Below are positions 38,101 to 48,400 of a DNA stretch of 60,131 bases, piece by piece. Every line of letters starts with the position of its first letter. Position 1 is the first letter of the stretch. The stretch comes from Steinernema hermaphroditum (taxonomy: Eukaryota > Nematoda > Chromadorea > Rhabditida > Steinernematidae). The stretch covers positions 1-60,131 of the forward strand of contig JAUCMV010000014.1 of NCBI GenBank assembly GCA_030435675.1. The letters run 5' to 3'. The position numbers were made by a program, and so were the translations under genes. The notes below the pieces were generated by a model. The model was not told the origin of the DNA, did not search any database, and worked only from the letters and a program-made list of their open reading frames with translations.

Positions 38101-40640
38101 AATAGGCGCGTTCGATCAGGCTCGTGCAGTTCTACAAGATCCAATCATAAAAATGCTATGGTACTTTGGAGCAGGAGGGTCAGATGCAGAGCTTTTGGTA
38201 TGAGCAAGGGCCCTGCTGTCTCGAATTGAAAGTTTTGCAGGAAACTAAGATAGTCCACAGGAAATCCAACGAGAGTAGGCGCGTTCGATCAGGCTCGTGC
38301 AGTTCTACAAGATCCAATCATAAAAATGATATGGTACTTTGGAGCAGGAGGGTCAGATGCAGAGCTTTTGGTATGAGCAAGGGCCCTGCTGTCTCGAATT
38401 GAAAGTTTTGCAGGAAACTAAGATAGTCCACAGTAATCCCAACGGGAATAGGCGCGTTCGATCAGGCTCGTGCAGTTCTACAAGATCCAATCATAAAAAT
38501 GATATGGTACTTTGGAGCAGGAGGGTCAGATGCAGAGCTTTTGGTATGAGCAAGGGCCCTGCTGTCTCGAATTGAAAGTTTTGCAGGAAACTAAGATAGT
38601 CCACAGGAAATCCAACGGGAATAGGCGCGTTCGATCAGGCTCGTGCAGTTCTACAAGATCCAATCATAAAAATGATATGGTACTTTGGAGCAGGAGGGTC
38701 AGATGCAGAGCTTTTGGTATGAGCAAGGGCCCTGCTGTCTCGAATTGAAAGTTTTGCAGGAAACTAAGATAGTCCACAGGAATTCCAACGGAGTAGGCGC
38801 GTTCGATCAGGCTCGTGCAGTTCTACAAGATCCAATCATAAAAATGATATGGTACTTTGGAGCAGGAGGGTCAGATGCAGAGCTTTTGGTATGAGCAAGG
38901 GCCCTGCTGTCTCGAATTGAAAGTTTTGCAGGAAACTAAGATAGTCCACAGGAAATCCAACGAGAGTAGGCGCGTTCGATCAGGCTCGTGCAGTTCTACA
39001 AGATCCAATCATAAAAATGATATGGTACTTTGGAGCAGGAGGGTCAGATGCAGAGCTTTTGGTATGAGCAAGGGCCCTGCTGTCTCGAATTGAAAGTTTT
39101 GCAGGAAACTAAGATAGTCCACAGGAAATCCAACGAGAGTAGGCGCGTTCGATCAGGCTCGTGCAGTTCTACAAGATCCAATCATAAAAATGATATGGTA
39201 CTTTGGAGCAGGAGGGTCAGATGCAGAGCTTTTGGTATGAGCAAGGGCCCTGCTGTCTCGAATTGAAAGTTTTGCAGGAAACTAAGATAGTCCACAGTAA
39301 TCCCAACGGGAATAGGCGCGTTCGATCAGGCTCGTGCAGTTCTACAAGATCCAATCATAAAAATGCTATGGTACTTTGGAGCAGGAGGGGTCAGATGCAG
39401 ATCTTTTTGTATGAGCAAGGGCCCTGCTGTCTCGAATTGAAAGTTTTGCAGGAAACTAAGATAGTCCACAGGAAATCCAACGGGAGTAGGCGCGTTCGAT
39501 CAGGCTCGTGCAGTTCTACAAGATCCAATCATAAAAATGATATGGTACTTTGGAGCAGGAGGGTCAGATGCAGAGCTTTTGGTATGAGCAAGGGCCCTGC
39601 TGTCTCGAATTGAAAGTTTTGCAGGAAACTAAGATAGTCCACAGGAAATCCAACGAGAGTAGGCGCGTTCGATCAGGCTCGTGCAGTTCTACAAGATCCA
39701 ATCATAAAAATGATATGGTACTTTGGAGCAGGAGGGTCAGATGCAGAGCTTTTGGTATGAGCAAGGGCCCTGCTGTCTCGAATTGAAAGTTTTGCAGGAA
39801 ACTAAGATAGTCCACAGGAAATCCCAACGAGAGTAGGCGCGTTCGATCAGGCTCGTGCAGTTCTACAAGATCCAATCATAAAAATGATATGGTACTTTGG
39901 AGCAGGAGGGTCAGATGCAGAGCTTTTGGTATGAGCAAGGGCCCTGCTGTCTCGAATTGAAAGTTTTGCAGGAAACTAAGATAGTCCACAGTAATCCCAA
40001 CGGGAATAGGCGCGTTCGATCAGGCTCGTGCAGTTCTACAAGATCCAATCATAAAAATGATATGGTACTTTGGAGCAGGAGGGTCAGATGCAGAGCTCTT
40101 TGGTATGAGCAAGGGCCCTGCTGTCTCGAATTGAAAGTTTTGCAGGAAACTAAGATAGTCCACAGGAAATCCCAACGGGAGTAGGCGCGTTCGATCAGGC
40201 TCGTGCAGTTCTACAAGATCCAATCATAAAAATGATATGGTACTTTGGAGCAGGAGGGTCAGATGCAGAGCTTTTGGTATGAGCAAGGGCCCTGCTGTCT
40301 CGAATTGAAAGTTTTGCAGGAAACTAAGATAGTCCGCAGGAAATCCAACGAGAGTAGGCGCGTTCGATCAGGCTCGTGCAGTTCTACAAGATCCAATCAT
40401 AAAAATGATATGGTACTTTGGAGCAGGAGGGTCAGATGCAGAGCTTTTGGTATGAGCAAGGGCCCTGCTGTCTCGAATTGAAAGTTTTGCAGGAAACTAA
40501 GATAGTCCACAGGAATTCCAACGGGAATAGGCGCGTTCGATCAGGCTCGTGCAGTTCTACAAGATCCAATCATAAAAATGATATGGTACTTTGGAGCAGG
40601 AGGGTCAGATGCAGAGCTTTTGGTATGAGCAAGGGCCCTG
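32196..40640 (+). repeat. Array domain E: right-hand subtype regime
   Basis: New V3 forms appear ('gagctctttgtatgagc', 'gagctcttggtatgagc', 'gaactctttgtatgagc'), as does a V1 form 'ggaattccaacg' that contains GAATTC. The GAATTC form occurs at about 32,373, 32,722, 33,587, 36,012, 36,877, 37,569, 38,780 and 40,514, and in V1 nowhere else. One-base length variants become common, for example 'aacggagtagg' at 38,788, one base short. Confidence 0.75.
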
Positions 40641-43600
40641 CTGTCTCGAATTGAAAGTTTTGCAGGAAACTAAGATAGTCCACAGTAATCCCAACGGGAA
40701 TAGGCGCGTTCGATCAGGATCGTGCAGTTCTATAAGATCCAATCATAAAAATGATATGGTACTTTGGAGCAGGAGGGGTCAGATGCATAACTCTTTGTAT
40801 GAGCAAGGGCCCTGCTGTCTCGAATTGAAAGTTTTGCAGGAAACTAAGATAGTCCGCAGGAAATCCAACGAGAGTAGGCGCGTTCGATCAGGCTCGTGCA
40901 GTTCTACAAGATCCAATCATAAAAATGATATGGTACTTTGGAGCAGGAGGGTCAGATGCAGAGCTTTTGGTATGAGCAAGGGCCCTGCTGTCTCGAATTT
41001 AAAGTTTTGCAGGAAACTAAGATAGTCCGCAGGAAATCCAACGAGAGTAGGCGCGTTCGATCAGGCTCGTGCAGTTCTACAAGATCCAATCATAAAAATG
41101 ATATGGTACTTTGGAGCAGGAGGGTCAGATGCAGAGCTTTTGGTATGAGCAAGGGCCCTGCTCTCTCGAATTGAAAGTTTTGCAGGAAACTAAGATAGTC
41201 CGCAGGAAATCCAACGAGAGTAGGCGCGTTCGATCAGGCTCGTGCAGTTCTACAAGATCCAATCATAAAAATGATATGGTACTTTGGAGCAGGAGGGTCA
41301 GATGCAGAGCTTTTGGTATGAGCAAGGGCCCTGCTGTCTCGAATTGAAAGTTTTGCAGGAAACTAAGATAGTCCACAGTAATCCCAACGGGAATAGGCGC
41401 GTTCGATCAGGCTCGTGCAGTTCTACAAGATCCAATCATAAAAATGCTATGGTACTTTGGAGCAGGAGGGTCAGATGCAGAGCTTTTGGTATGAGCAACG
41501 GCCCTGCTGTCTCGAATTGAAAGTTTTGCAGGAAACTAAGATAGTACGCAGGAAATCCAACGAGAGTAGGCGCGTTCGATCAGGCTCGTGCTGTTCTACA
41601 AGATCCAATCATAAAAATGATATGGTACTTTGGAGCAGGAGGGTCAGATGCAGAGCTTTTGGTATGAGCAAGGGCCCTGCTGTCTCGAATTGAAAGTTTT
41701 GCAGGAAACTAAGATAGTCCACAGTAATCCCAACGGGAATAGGCGCGTTCGATCAGGCTCGTGCAGTTCTACAAGATCCAATCATAAAAATGATATGGTA
41801 CTTTGGAGCAGGAGGGTCAGATGCAGAGCTTTTGGTATGAGCAAGGGCCCTGCTGTCTCGAATTGAAAGTTTTGCAGGAAACTAAGATAGTCCACAGTAA
41901 TCCCAACGGGAATAGGCGCGTTCGATCAGGATCGTGCAGTTCTATAAGATCCAATCATAAAAATTGGAGCGGAGGGGTCAGATGCATAACTCTTTGTATG
42001 AGCAAGGGCCCTGCTGTCTCGAATTGAAAGTTTTGCAGGAAACTAAGATAGTCCGCAGGAAATCCAACGAGAGTAGGCGCGTTCGATCAGGCTCGTGCAG
42101 TTCTACAAGATCCAATCATAAAAATGATATGGTACTTTGGAGCAGGAGGGTCAGATGCAGAGCTTTTGGTATGAGCAAGGGCCCTGCTGTCTCGAATTGA
42201 AAGTTTTGCAGGAAACTAAGATAGTCCGCAGGAAATCCAACGAGAGTAGGCGCGTTCGATCAGGCTCGTGCAGTTCTACAAGATCCAATCATAAAAATGA
42301 TATGGTACTTTGGAGCAGGAGGGTCAGATGCAGAGCTTTTGGTATGAGCAAGGGCCCTGCTGTCTCGAATTGAAAGTTTTGCAGGAAACTAAGATAGTCC
42401 ACAGTAATCCCAACGGGAATAGGCGCGTTCGATCAGGCTCGTGCAGTTCTACAAGATCCAATCATAAAAATGATATGGTACTTTGGAGCAGGAGGGTCAG
42501 ATGCAGAGCTTTTGGTATGAGCAAGGGCCCTGCTGTCTCGAATTGAAAGTTTTGCAGGAAACTAAGATAGTCCACAGTAATCCCAACGGGAATAGGCGCG
42601 TTCGATCAGGCTCGTGCAGTTCTACAAGATCCAATCATAAAAATGCTATGGTACTTTGGAGCAGGAGGGTCAGATGCAGAGCTTTTGGTATGAGCAACGG
42701 CCCTGCTGTCTCGAATTGAAAGTTTTGCAGGAAACTAAGATAGTACGCAGGAAATCCAACGAGAGTAGGCGCGTTCGATCAGGCTTGTGCTGTTCTACAA
42801 GATCCAATCATAAAAATGATATGGTACTTTGGAGCAGGAGGGTCAGATGCAGAGCTTTTGGTATGAGCAAGGGCCCTGCTGTCTCGAATTGAAAGTTTTG
42901 CAGGAAACTAAGATAGTCCACAGTAATCCCAACGGGAATAGGCGCGTTCGATCAGGCTCGTGCAGTTCTACAAGATCCAATCATAAAAATGATATGGTAC
43001 TTTGGAGCAGGAGGGTCAGATGCAGAGCTTTTGGTATGAGCAAGGGCCCTGCTGTCTCGAATTGAAAGTTTTGCAGGAAACTAAGATAGTCCACAGTAAT
43101 CCCAACGGGAATAGGCGCGTTCGATCAGGATCGTGCAGTTCTATAAGATCCAATCATAAAAATTGGAGCGGGAGGGGTCAGATGCATAACTCTTTGTATG
43201 AGCAAGGGCCCTGCTGTCTCGAATTGAAAGTTTTGCAGGAAACTAAGATAGTCCGCAGGAAATCCAACGAGAGTAGGCGCGTTCGATCAGGCTCGTGCAG
43301 TTCTACAAGATCCAATCTTATAAAAATGATATGGTACTTTGGAGCAGGAGGGTCAGATGCAGAGCTTTTTGGTATGAGCAAGGGCCCTGCTGTCTCGAAT
43401 TTAAAGTTTTGCAGGAAACTAAGATAGTCCGCAGGAAATCCAACGAGAGTAGGCGCGTTCGATCAGGCTCGTGCAGTTCTACAAGATCCAATCATAAAAA
43501 TGCTATGGTACTTTGGAGCAGGAGGGTCAGATGCAGAGCTTTTGGTATGAGCAAGGGCCCTGCTGTCTCGAATTGAAAGTTTTGCAGGAAACTAAGATAG

Positions 43601-44810
43601 TCCGCAGGAAATCCAACGAGAGTAGGCGCGTTCGATCAGGCTCGTGCAGTTCTACAAGATCCAATCATAAAAATGATATGGTACTTTGGAGCAGGAGGGT
43701 CAGATGCAGAGCTTTTGGTATGAGCAAGGGCCCTGCTGTCTCGAATTGAAAGTTTTGCAGGAAACTAAGATAGTCCACAGTAATCCCAACGGGAATAGGC
43801 GCGTTCGATCAGGCTCGTGCAGTTCTACAAGATCCAATCATAAAAATGCTATGGTACTTTGGAGCAGGAGGGTCAGATGCAGAGCTTTTGGTATGAGCAA
43901 GGGCCCTGCTGTCTCGAATTGAAAGTTTTGCAGGAAACTAAGATAGTCCGCAGGAAATCCAACGAGAGTAGGCGCGTTCGATCAGGCTCGTGCAGTTCTA
44001 CAAGATCCAATCATAAAAATGATATGGTTCTTTGGAGCAGGAGGGTCAGATGCAGAGCTTTTGGTATGAGCAAGGGCCCTGCTGTCTCGAATTGAAAGTT
44101 TTGCAGGAAACTAAGATAGTCCGCAGGAAATCCAACGGGAGTAGGCGCGTTCGATCAGGCTCGTGCAGTTCTACAAGATCCAATCATAAAAATGATATGG
44201 TACTTTGGAGCAGGAGGGTCAGATGCAGAGCTTTTGGTATGAGCAAGGGCCCTGCTGTCTCGAATTGAAAGTTTTGCAGGAAACTAAGATAGTCCACAGG
44301 AATCCCAACGGGAATAGGCGCGTTCGATCAGGCTCGTGCAGTTCTACAAGATCCAATCATAAAAATGATATGGTACTTTGGAGCAGGAGGGTCAGATGCA
44401 GAGCTTTTGGTATGAGCAAGGGCCCTGCTGTCTCGAATTGAAAGTTTTGCAGGAAACTAAGATAGTCCACAGGAAATCCAACGAGAGTAGGCGCGTTCGA
44501 TCAGGCTCGTGCAGTTCTACAAGATCCAATCATAAAAATGATATGGTACTTTGGAGCAGGAGGGTCAGATGCAGAGCTTTTGGTATGAGCAAGGGCCCTG
44601 CTGTCTCGAATTTAAAGTTTTGCAGGAAACTAAGATAGTCCGCAGGAAATCCAACGAGAGTAGGCGCGTTCGATCAGGCTCGTGCAGTTCTACAAGATCC
44701 AATCATAAAAATGATATGGTACTTTGGAGCAGGAGGGTCAGATGCAGAGCTTTTGGTATGAGCAAGGGCCCTGCTGTCTCGAATTGAAAGTTTTGCAGGA
44801 AACTAAGATA
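40640..44810 (+). repeat. Array domain F: island resembling 20-31 kb
   Basis: This stretch returns to 'ccgcaggaaatcc' V1, 'cgaatttaaag', 'ggatcgtgcagttctataag', 'gagcaacggccc' with 'agtacgcagg' (about 41,545 and 42,744) and the 'ccaatctta' variant (about 43,315). These are the markers of domain D and are largely missing from the flanking 32.2-40.6 and 44.8-55 kb. Within it, the marker monomers at 41,457 and 42,656 are 1,199 bp apart, the same spacing as the 7-mer unit at 15.1-17.5 kb. The edges are approximate. Confidence 0.7.
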
Positions 44811-45050
44811 GTCCACAGTAATCCCAACGGGAATAGGCGCGTTCGATCAGGCTCGTGCAGTTCTACAAGATCCAATCATAAAAATGATATGGTACTTTGG
44901 AGCAGGAGGGTCAGATGCAGAGCTTTTGGTATGAGCAAGGGCCCTGCTGTCTCGAATTGAAAGTTTTGCAGGAAACTAAGATAGTCCACAGTAATCCCAA
45001 CGGGAATAGGCGCGTTCGATCAGGCTCGTGCAGTTCTACAAGATCCAATC

Positions 45051-45101
45051 ATAAAAATATTTGGAGCGGAGTGGTCAGTTTGGAGCAGGAGGGTCAGATG
45101 C
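45051..45101 (+). repeat. Short internal duplication in a linker
   Basis: After 'cataaaaata' the sequence has 'tttggagcggagtggtcag' and then 'tttggagcaggagggtcag': two related 19-bp segments side by side where one is expected, while most of the 'tgatatggtac' linker is missing. The first copy is of the 'gcgg' short-linker kind and the second of the standard kind. Confidence 0.85.
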
Positions 45102-45309
45102 AGAGCTTTTGGTATGAGCAAGGGCCCTGCTGTCTCGAATTGAAAGTTTTGCAGGAAACTAAGATAGTCCACAGGAAATCCAACGGGAATAGGCGCGTTC
45201 GATCAGGCTCGTGCAGTTCTACAAGATCCAATCATAAAAATGATATGGTACTTTGGAGCAGGAGGGTCAGATGCAGAGCTTTTGGTATGAGCAAGGGCCC
45301 TGCTGTCTC

Positions 45310-45482
45310 GAATTGAAAGTTTTGCAGGAAACTAAGATAGTCCACAGGAAATCCAACGAGAGTAGGCGCGTTCGATCAGGCTCGTGCAGTTCTACAAGAT
45401 CCAATCATAAAAATGATATGGTACTTTGGAGCAGGAGGGTCAGATGCAGAGCTTTTGGTATGAGCAAGGGCCCTGCTGTCTC
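45310..45482 (+). repeat. Reference monomer (common right-half subtype)
   Basis: This copy is used here as the reference, starting at the 'gaattgaaag' landmark. Its layout is: conserved block A at 45310-45342; variable block V1 at 45343-45362, 'ggaaatccaacgagag' here and 'ggaatcccaacgggaa' or 'gtaatcccaacgggaa' in other copies; conserved block B at 45363-45413, containing 'cgttcgatcagg' and ending in an A-tract; linker V2 at 45414-45438, the site of almost all large length changes; a short constant 'gtcagatgca'; V3 at 45449-45476, with the palindrome 'gggccc'; and the constant 'tctcgaattg' that joins the next copy. It has seven CpG sites. Variation is concentrated in V1-V3, while blocks A and B are nearly invariant over 60 kb. 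Confidence 0.9.
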
Positions 45483-45486
45483 GAAT
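45470..45486 (-). other. CENP-B-box-like 17-mer in the reference monomer
   Basis: This is the same motif as at 120-136, 45 kb away and identical. Observed variants nearby in the array change only non-core positions: 3561-3562, 41163, and the 'ggcccttctg' copies at about 53101 and 57091. In the copy with 'gggccccagctg' near 56,918 the shifted spacing still gives eight of nine core matches. Confidence 0.45.
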
Positions 45487-48400
45487 TGAAAGTTTTGCAG
45501 GAAACTAAGATAGTCCACAGTAATCCCAACGGGAATAGGCGCGTTCGATCAGGCTCGTGCAGTTCTACAAGATCCAATCATAAAAATGATATGGTACTTT
45601 GGAGCAGGAGGGTCAGATGCAGAGCTTTTGGTATGAGCAAGGGCCCTGCTGTCTCGAATTGAAAGTTTTGCAGGAAACTAAGATAGTCCACAGGAAATCC
45701 AACGGGAGTAGGCGCGTTCGATCAGGCTCGTGCAGTTCTACAAGATCCAATCATAAAAATGCTATGGTACTTTGGAGCAGGAGGGTCAGATGCAGAGCTT
45801 TTGGTATGAGCAAGGGCCCTGCTGTCTCGAATTGAAAGTTTTGCAGGAAACTAAGATAGTCCACAGGAAATCCAACGAGAGTAGGCGCGTTCGATCAGGC
45901 TCGTGCAGTTCTACAAGATCCAATCATAAAAATGATATGGTACTTTGGAGCAGGAGGGTCAGATGCAGAGCTTTTGGTATGAGCAAGGGCCCTGCTGTCT
46001 CGAATTGAAAGTTTTGCAGGAAACTAAGATAGTCCACAGTAATCCCAACGGGAATAGGCGCGTTCGATCAGGCTCGTGCAGTTCTACAAGATCCAATCAT
46101 AAAAATGATATGGTACTTTGGAGCAGGAGGGTCAGATGCAGAGCTTTTGGTATGAGCAAGGGCCCTGCTGTCTCGAATTGAAAGTTTTGCAGGAAACTAA
46201 GATAGTCCACAGGAAATCCAACGAGAGTAGGCGCGTTCGATCAGGCTCGTGCAGTTCTACAAGATCCAATCATAAAAATGATATGGTACTTTGGAGCAGG
46301 AGGGTCAGATGCAGAGCTTTTGGTATGAGCAAGGGCCCTGCTGTCTCGAATTGAAAGTTTTGCAGGAAACTAAGATAGTCCACAGGAAATCCAACGGGAG
46401 TAGGCGCGTTCGATCAGGCTCGTGCAGTTCTACAAGATCCAATCATAAAAATGATATGGTACTTTGGAGCAGGAGGGTCAGATGCAGAGCTTTTGGTATG
46501 AGCAAGGGCCCTGCTGTCTCGAATTGAAAGTTTTGCAGGAAACTAAGATAGTCCACAGGAAATCCAACGAGAGTAGGCGCGTTCGATCAGGCTCGTGCAG
46601 TTCTACAAGATCCAATCATAAAAATGATATGGTACTTTGGAGCAGGAGGGTCAGATGCAGAGCTTTTGGTATGAGCAAGGGCCCTGCTGTCTCGAATTGA
46701 AAGTTTTGCAGGAAACTAAGATAGTCCACAGGAAATCCCAACGAGAGTAGGCGCGTTCGATCAGGCTCGTGCAGTTCTACAAGATCCAATCATAAAAATG
46801 ATATGGTACTTTGGAGCAGGAGGGTCAGATGCAGAGCTTTTGGTATGAGCAAGGGCCCTGCTGTCTCGAATTGAAAGTTTTGCAGGAAACTAAGATAGTC
46901 CACAGGAAATCCAACGAGAGTAGGCGCGTTCGATCAGGCTCGTGCAGTTCTACAAGATCCAATCATAAAAATGATATGGTACTTTGGAGCAGGAGGGTCA
47001 GATGCAGAGCTCTTGGTGTGAGCAAGGGCCCTGCTGTCTCGAATTGAAAGTTTTGCAGGAAACTAAGATAGTCCACAGGAAATCCAACGAGAGTAGGCGC
47101 GTTCGATCAGGCTCGTGCAGTTCTACAAGATCCAATCATAAAAATGATATGGTACTTTGGAGCAGGAGGGTCAGATGCAGAGCTTCTTGGTATGAGCAAG
47201 GGCCCTGCTGTCTCGAATTGAAAGTTTTGCAGGAAACTAAGATAGTCCACAGGAAATCCAACGAGAGTAGGCGCGTTCGATCAGGCTCGTGCAGTTCTAC
47301 AAGATCCAATCATAAAAATGATATGGTACTTTGGAGCAGGAGGGTCAGATGCAGAGCTTTTGGTATGAGCAAGGGCCCTGCTGTCTCGAATTGAAAGTTT
47401 TGCAGGAAACTAAGATAGTCCACAGGAAATCCAACGAGAGTAGGCGCGTTCGATCAGGCTCGTGCAGTTCTACAAGATCCAATCATAAAAATGATATGGT
47501 ACTTTGGAGCAGGAGGGTCAGATGCAGAGCTCTTTGGTATGAGCAAGGGCCCTGCTGTCTCGAATTGAAAGTTTTGCAGGAAACTAAGATAGTCCACAGG
47601 AAATCCAACGAGAGTAGGCGCGTTCGATCAGGCTCGTGCAGTTCTACAAGATCCAATCATAAAAATGATATGGTACTTTGGAGCAGGAGGGTCAGATGCA
47701 GAGCTTTTTGTATGAGCAAGGGCCCTGCTGTCTCGAATTGAAAGTTTTGCAGGAAACTAAGATAGTCCACAGGAAATCCAACGAGAGTAGGCGCGTTCGA
47801 TCAGGCTCGTGCAGTTCTACAAGATCCAATCATAAAAATGATATGGTACTTTGGAGCAGGAGGGTCAGATGCAGAGCTCTTTGTATGAGCAAGGGCCCTG
47901 CTGTCTCGAATTGAAAGTTTTGCAGGAAACTAAGATAGTCCACAGTAATCCCAACGGGAATAGGCGCGTTCGATCAGGCTCGTGCAGTTCTACAAGATCC
48001 AATCATAAAAATGATATGGTACTTTGGAGCAGGAGGGTCAGATGCAGAGCTTTTGGTATGAGCAAGGGCCCTGCTGTCTCGAATTGAAAGTTTTGCAGGA
48101 AACTAAGATAGTCCACAGTAATCCCAACGGGAATAGGCGCGTTCGATCAGGCTCGTGCAGTTCTACAAGATCCAATCATAAAAATGATATGGTACTTTGG
48201 AGCAGGAGGGTCAGATGCAGAGCTTTTGGTATGAGCAAGGGCCCTGCTGTCTCGAATTGAAAGTTTTGCAGGAAACTAAGATAGTCCACAGGAAATCCAA
48301 CGGGAATAGGCGCGTTCGATCAGGCTCGTGCAGTTCTACAAGATCCAATCATAAAAATGATATGGTACTTTGGAGCAGGAGGGTCAGATGCAGAGCTTTT

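Noticed and set aside
40020..40223. Minus-strand frames of 62-67 codons that look somewhat protein-like
   Set aside because: They occur only where an indel changes the frame, match no family I recognise, and lie entirely within satellite monomers.
40640..44810. Inverted or transposed segment
   Set aside because: All monomers keep the plus orientation and phase; the island is explained by duplication within the array without transposition.
45365..45381. Plus-strand 'gttcgatcaggctcgtg' as a CENP-B box
   Set aside because: Beyond TTCG the fixed A and most of CGGG do not match; the minus-strand junction motif is a much better fit.
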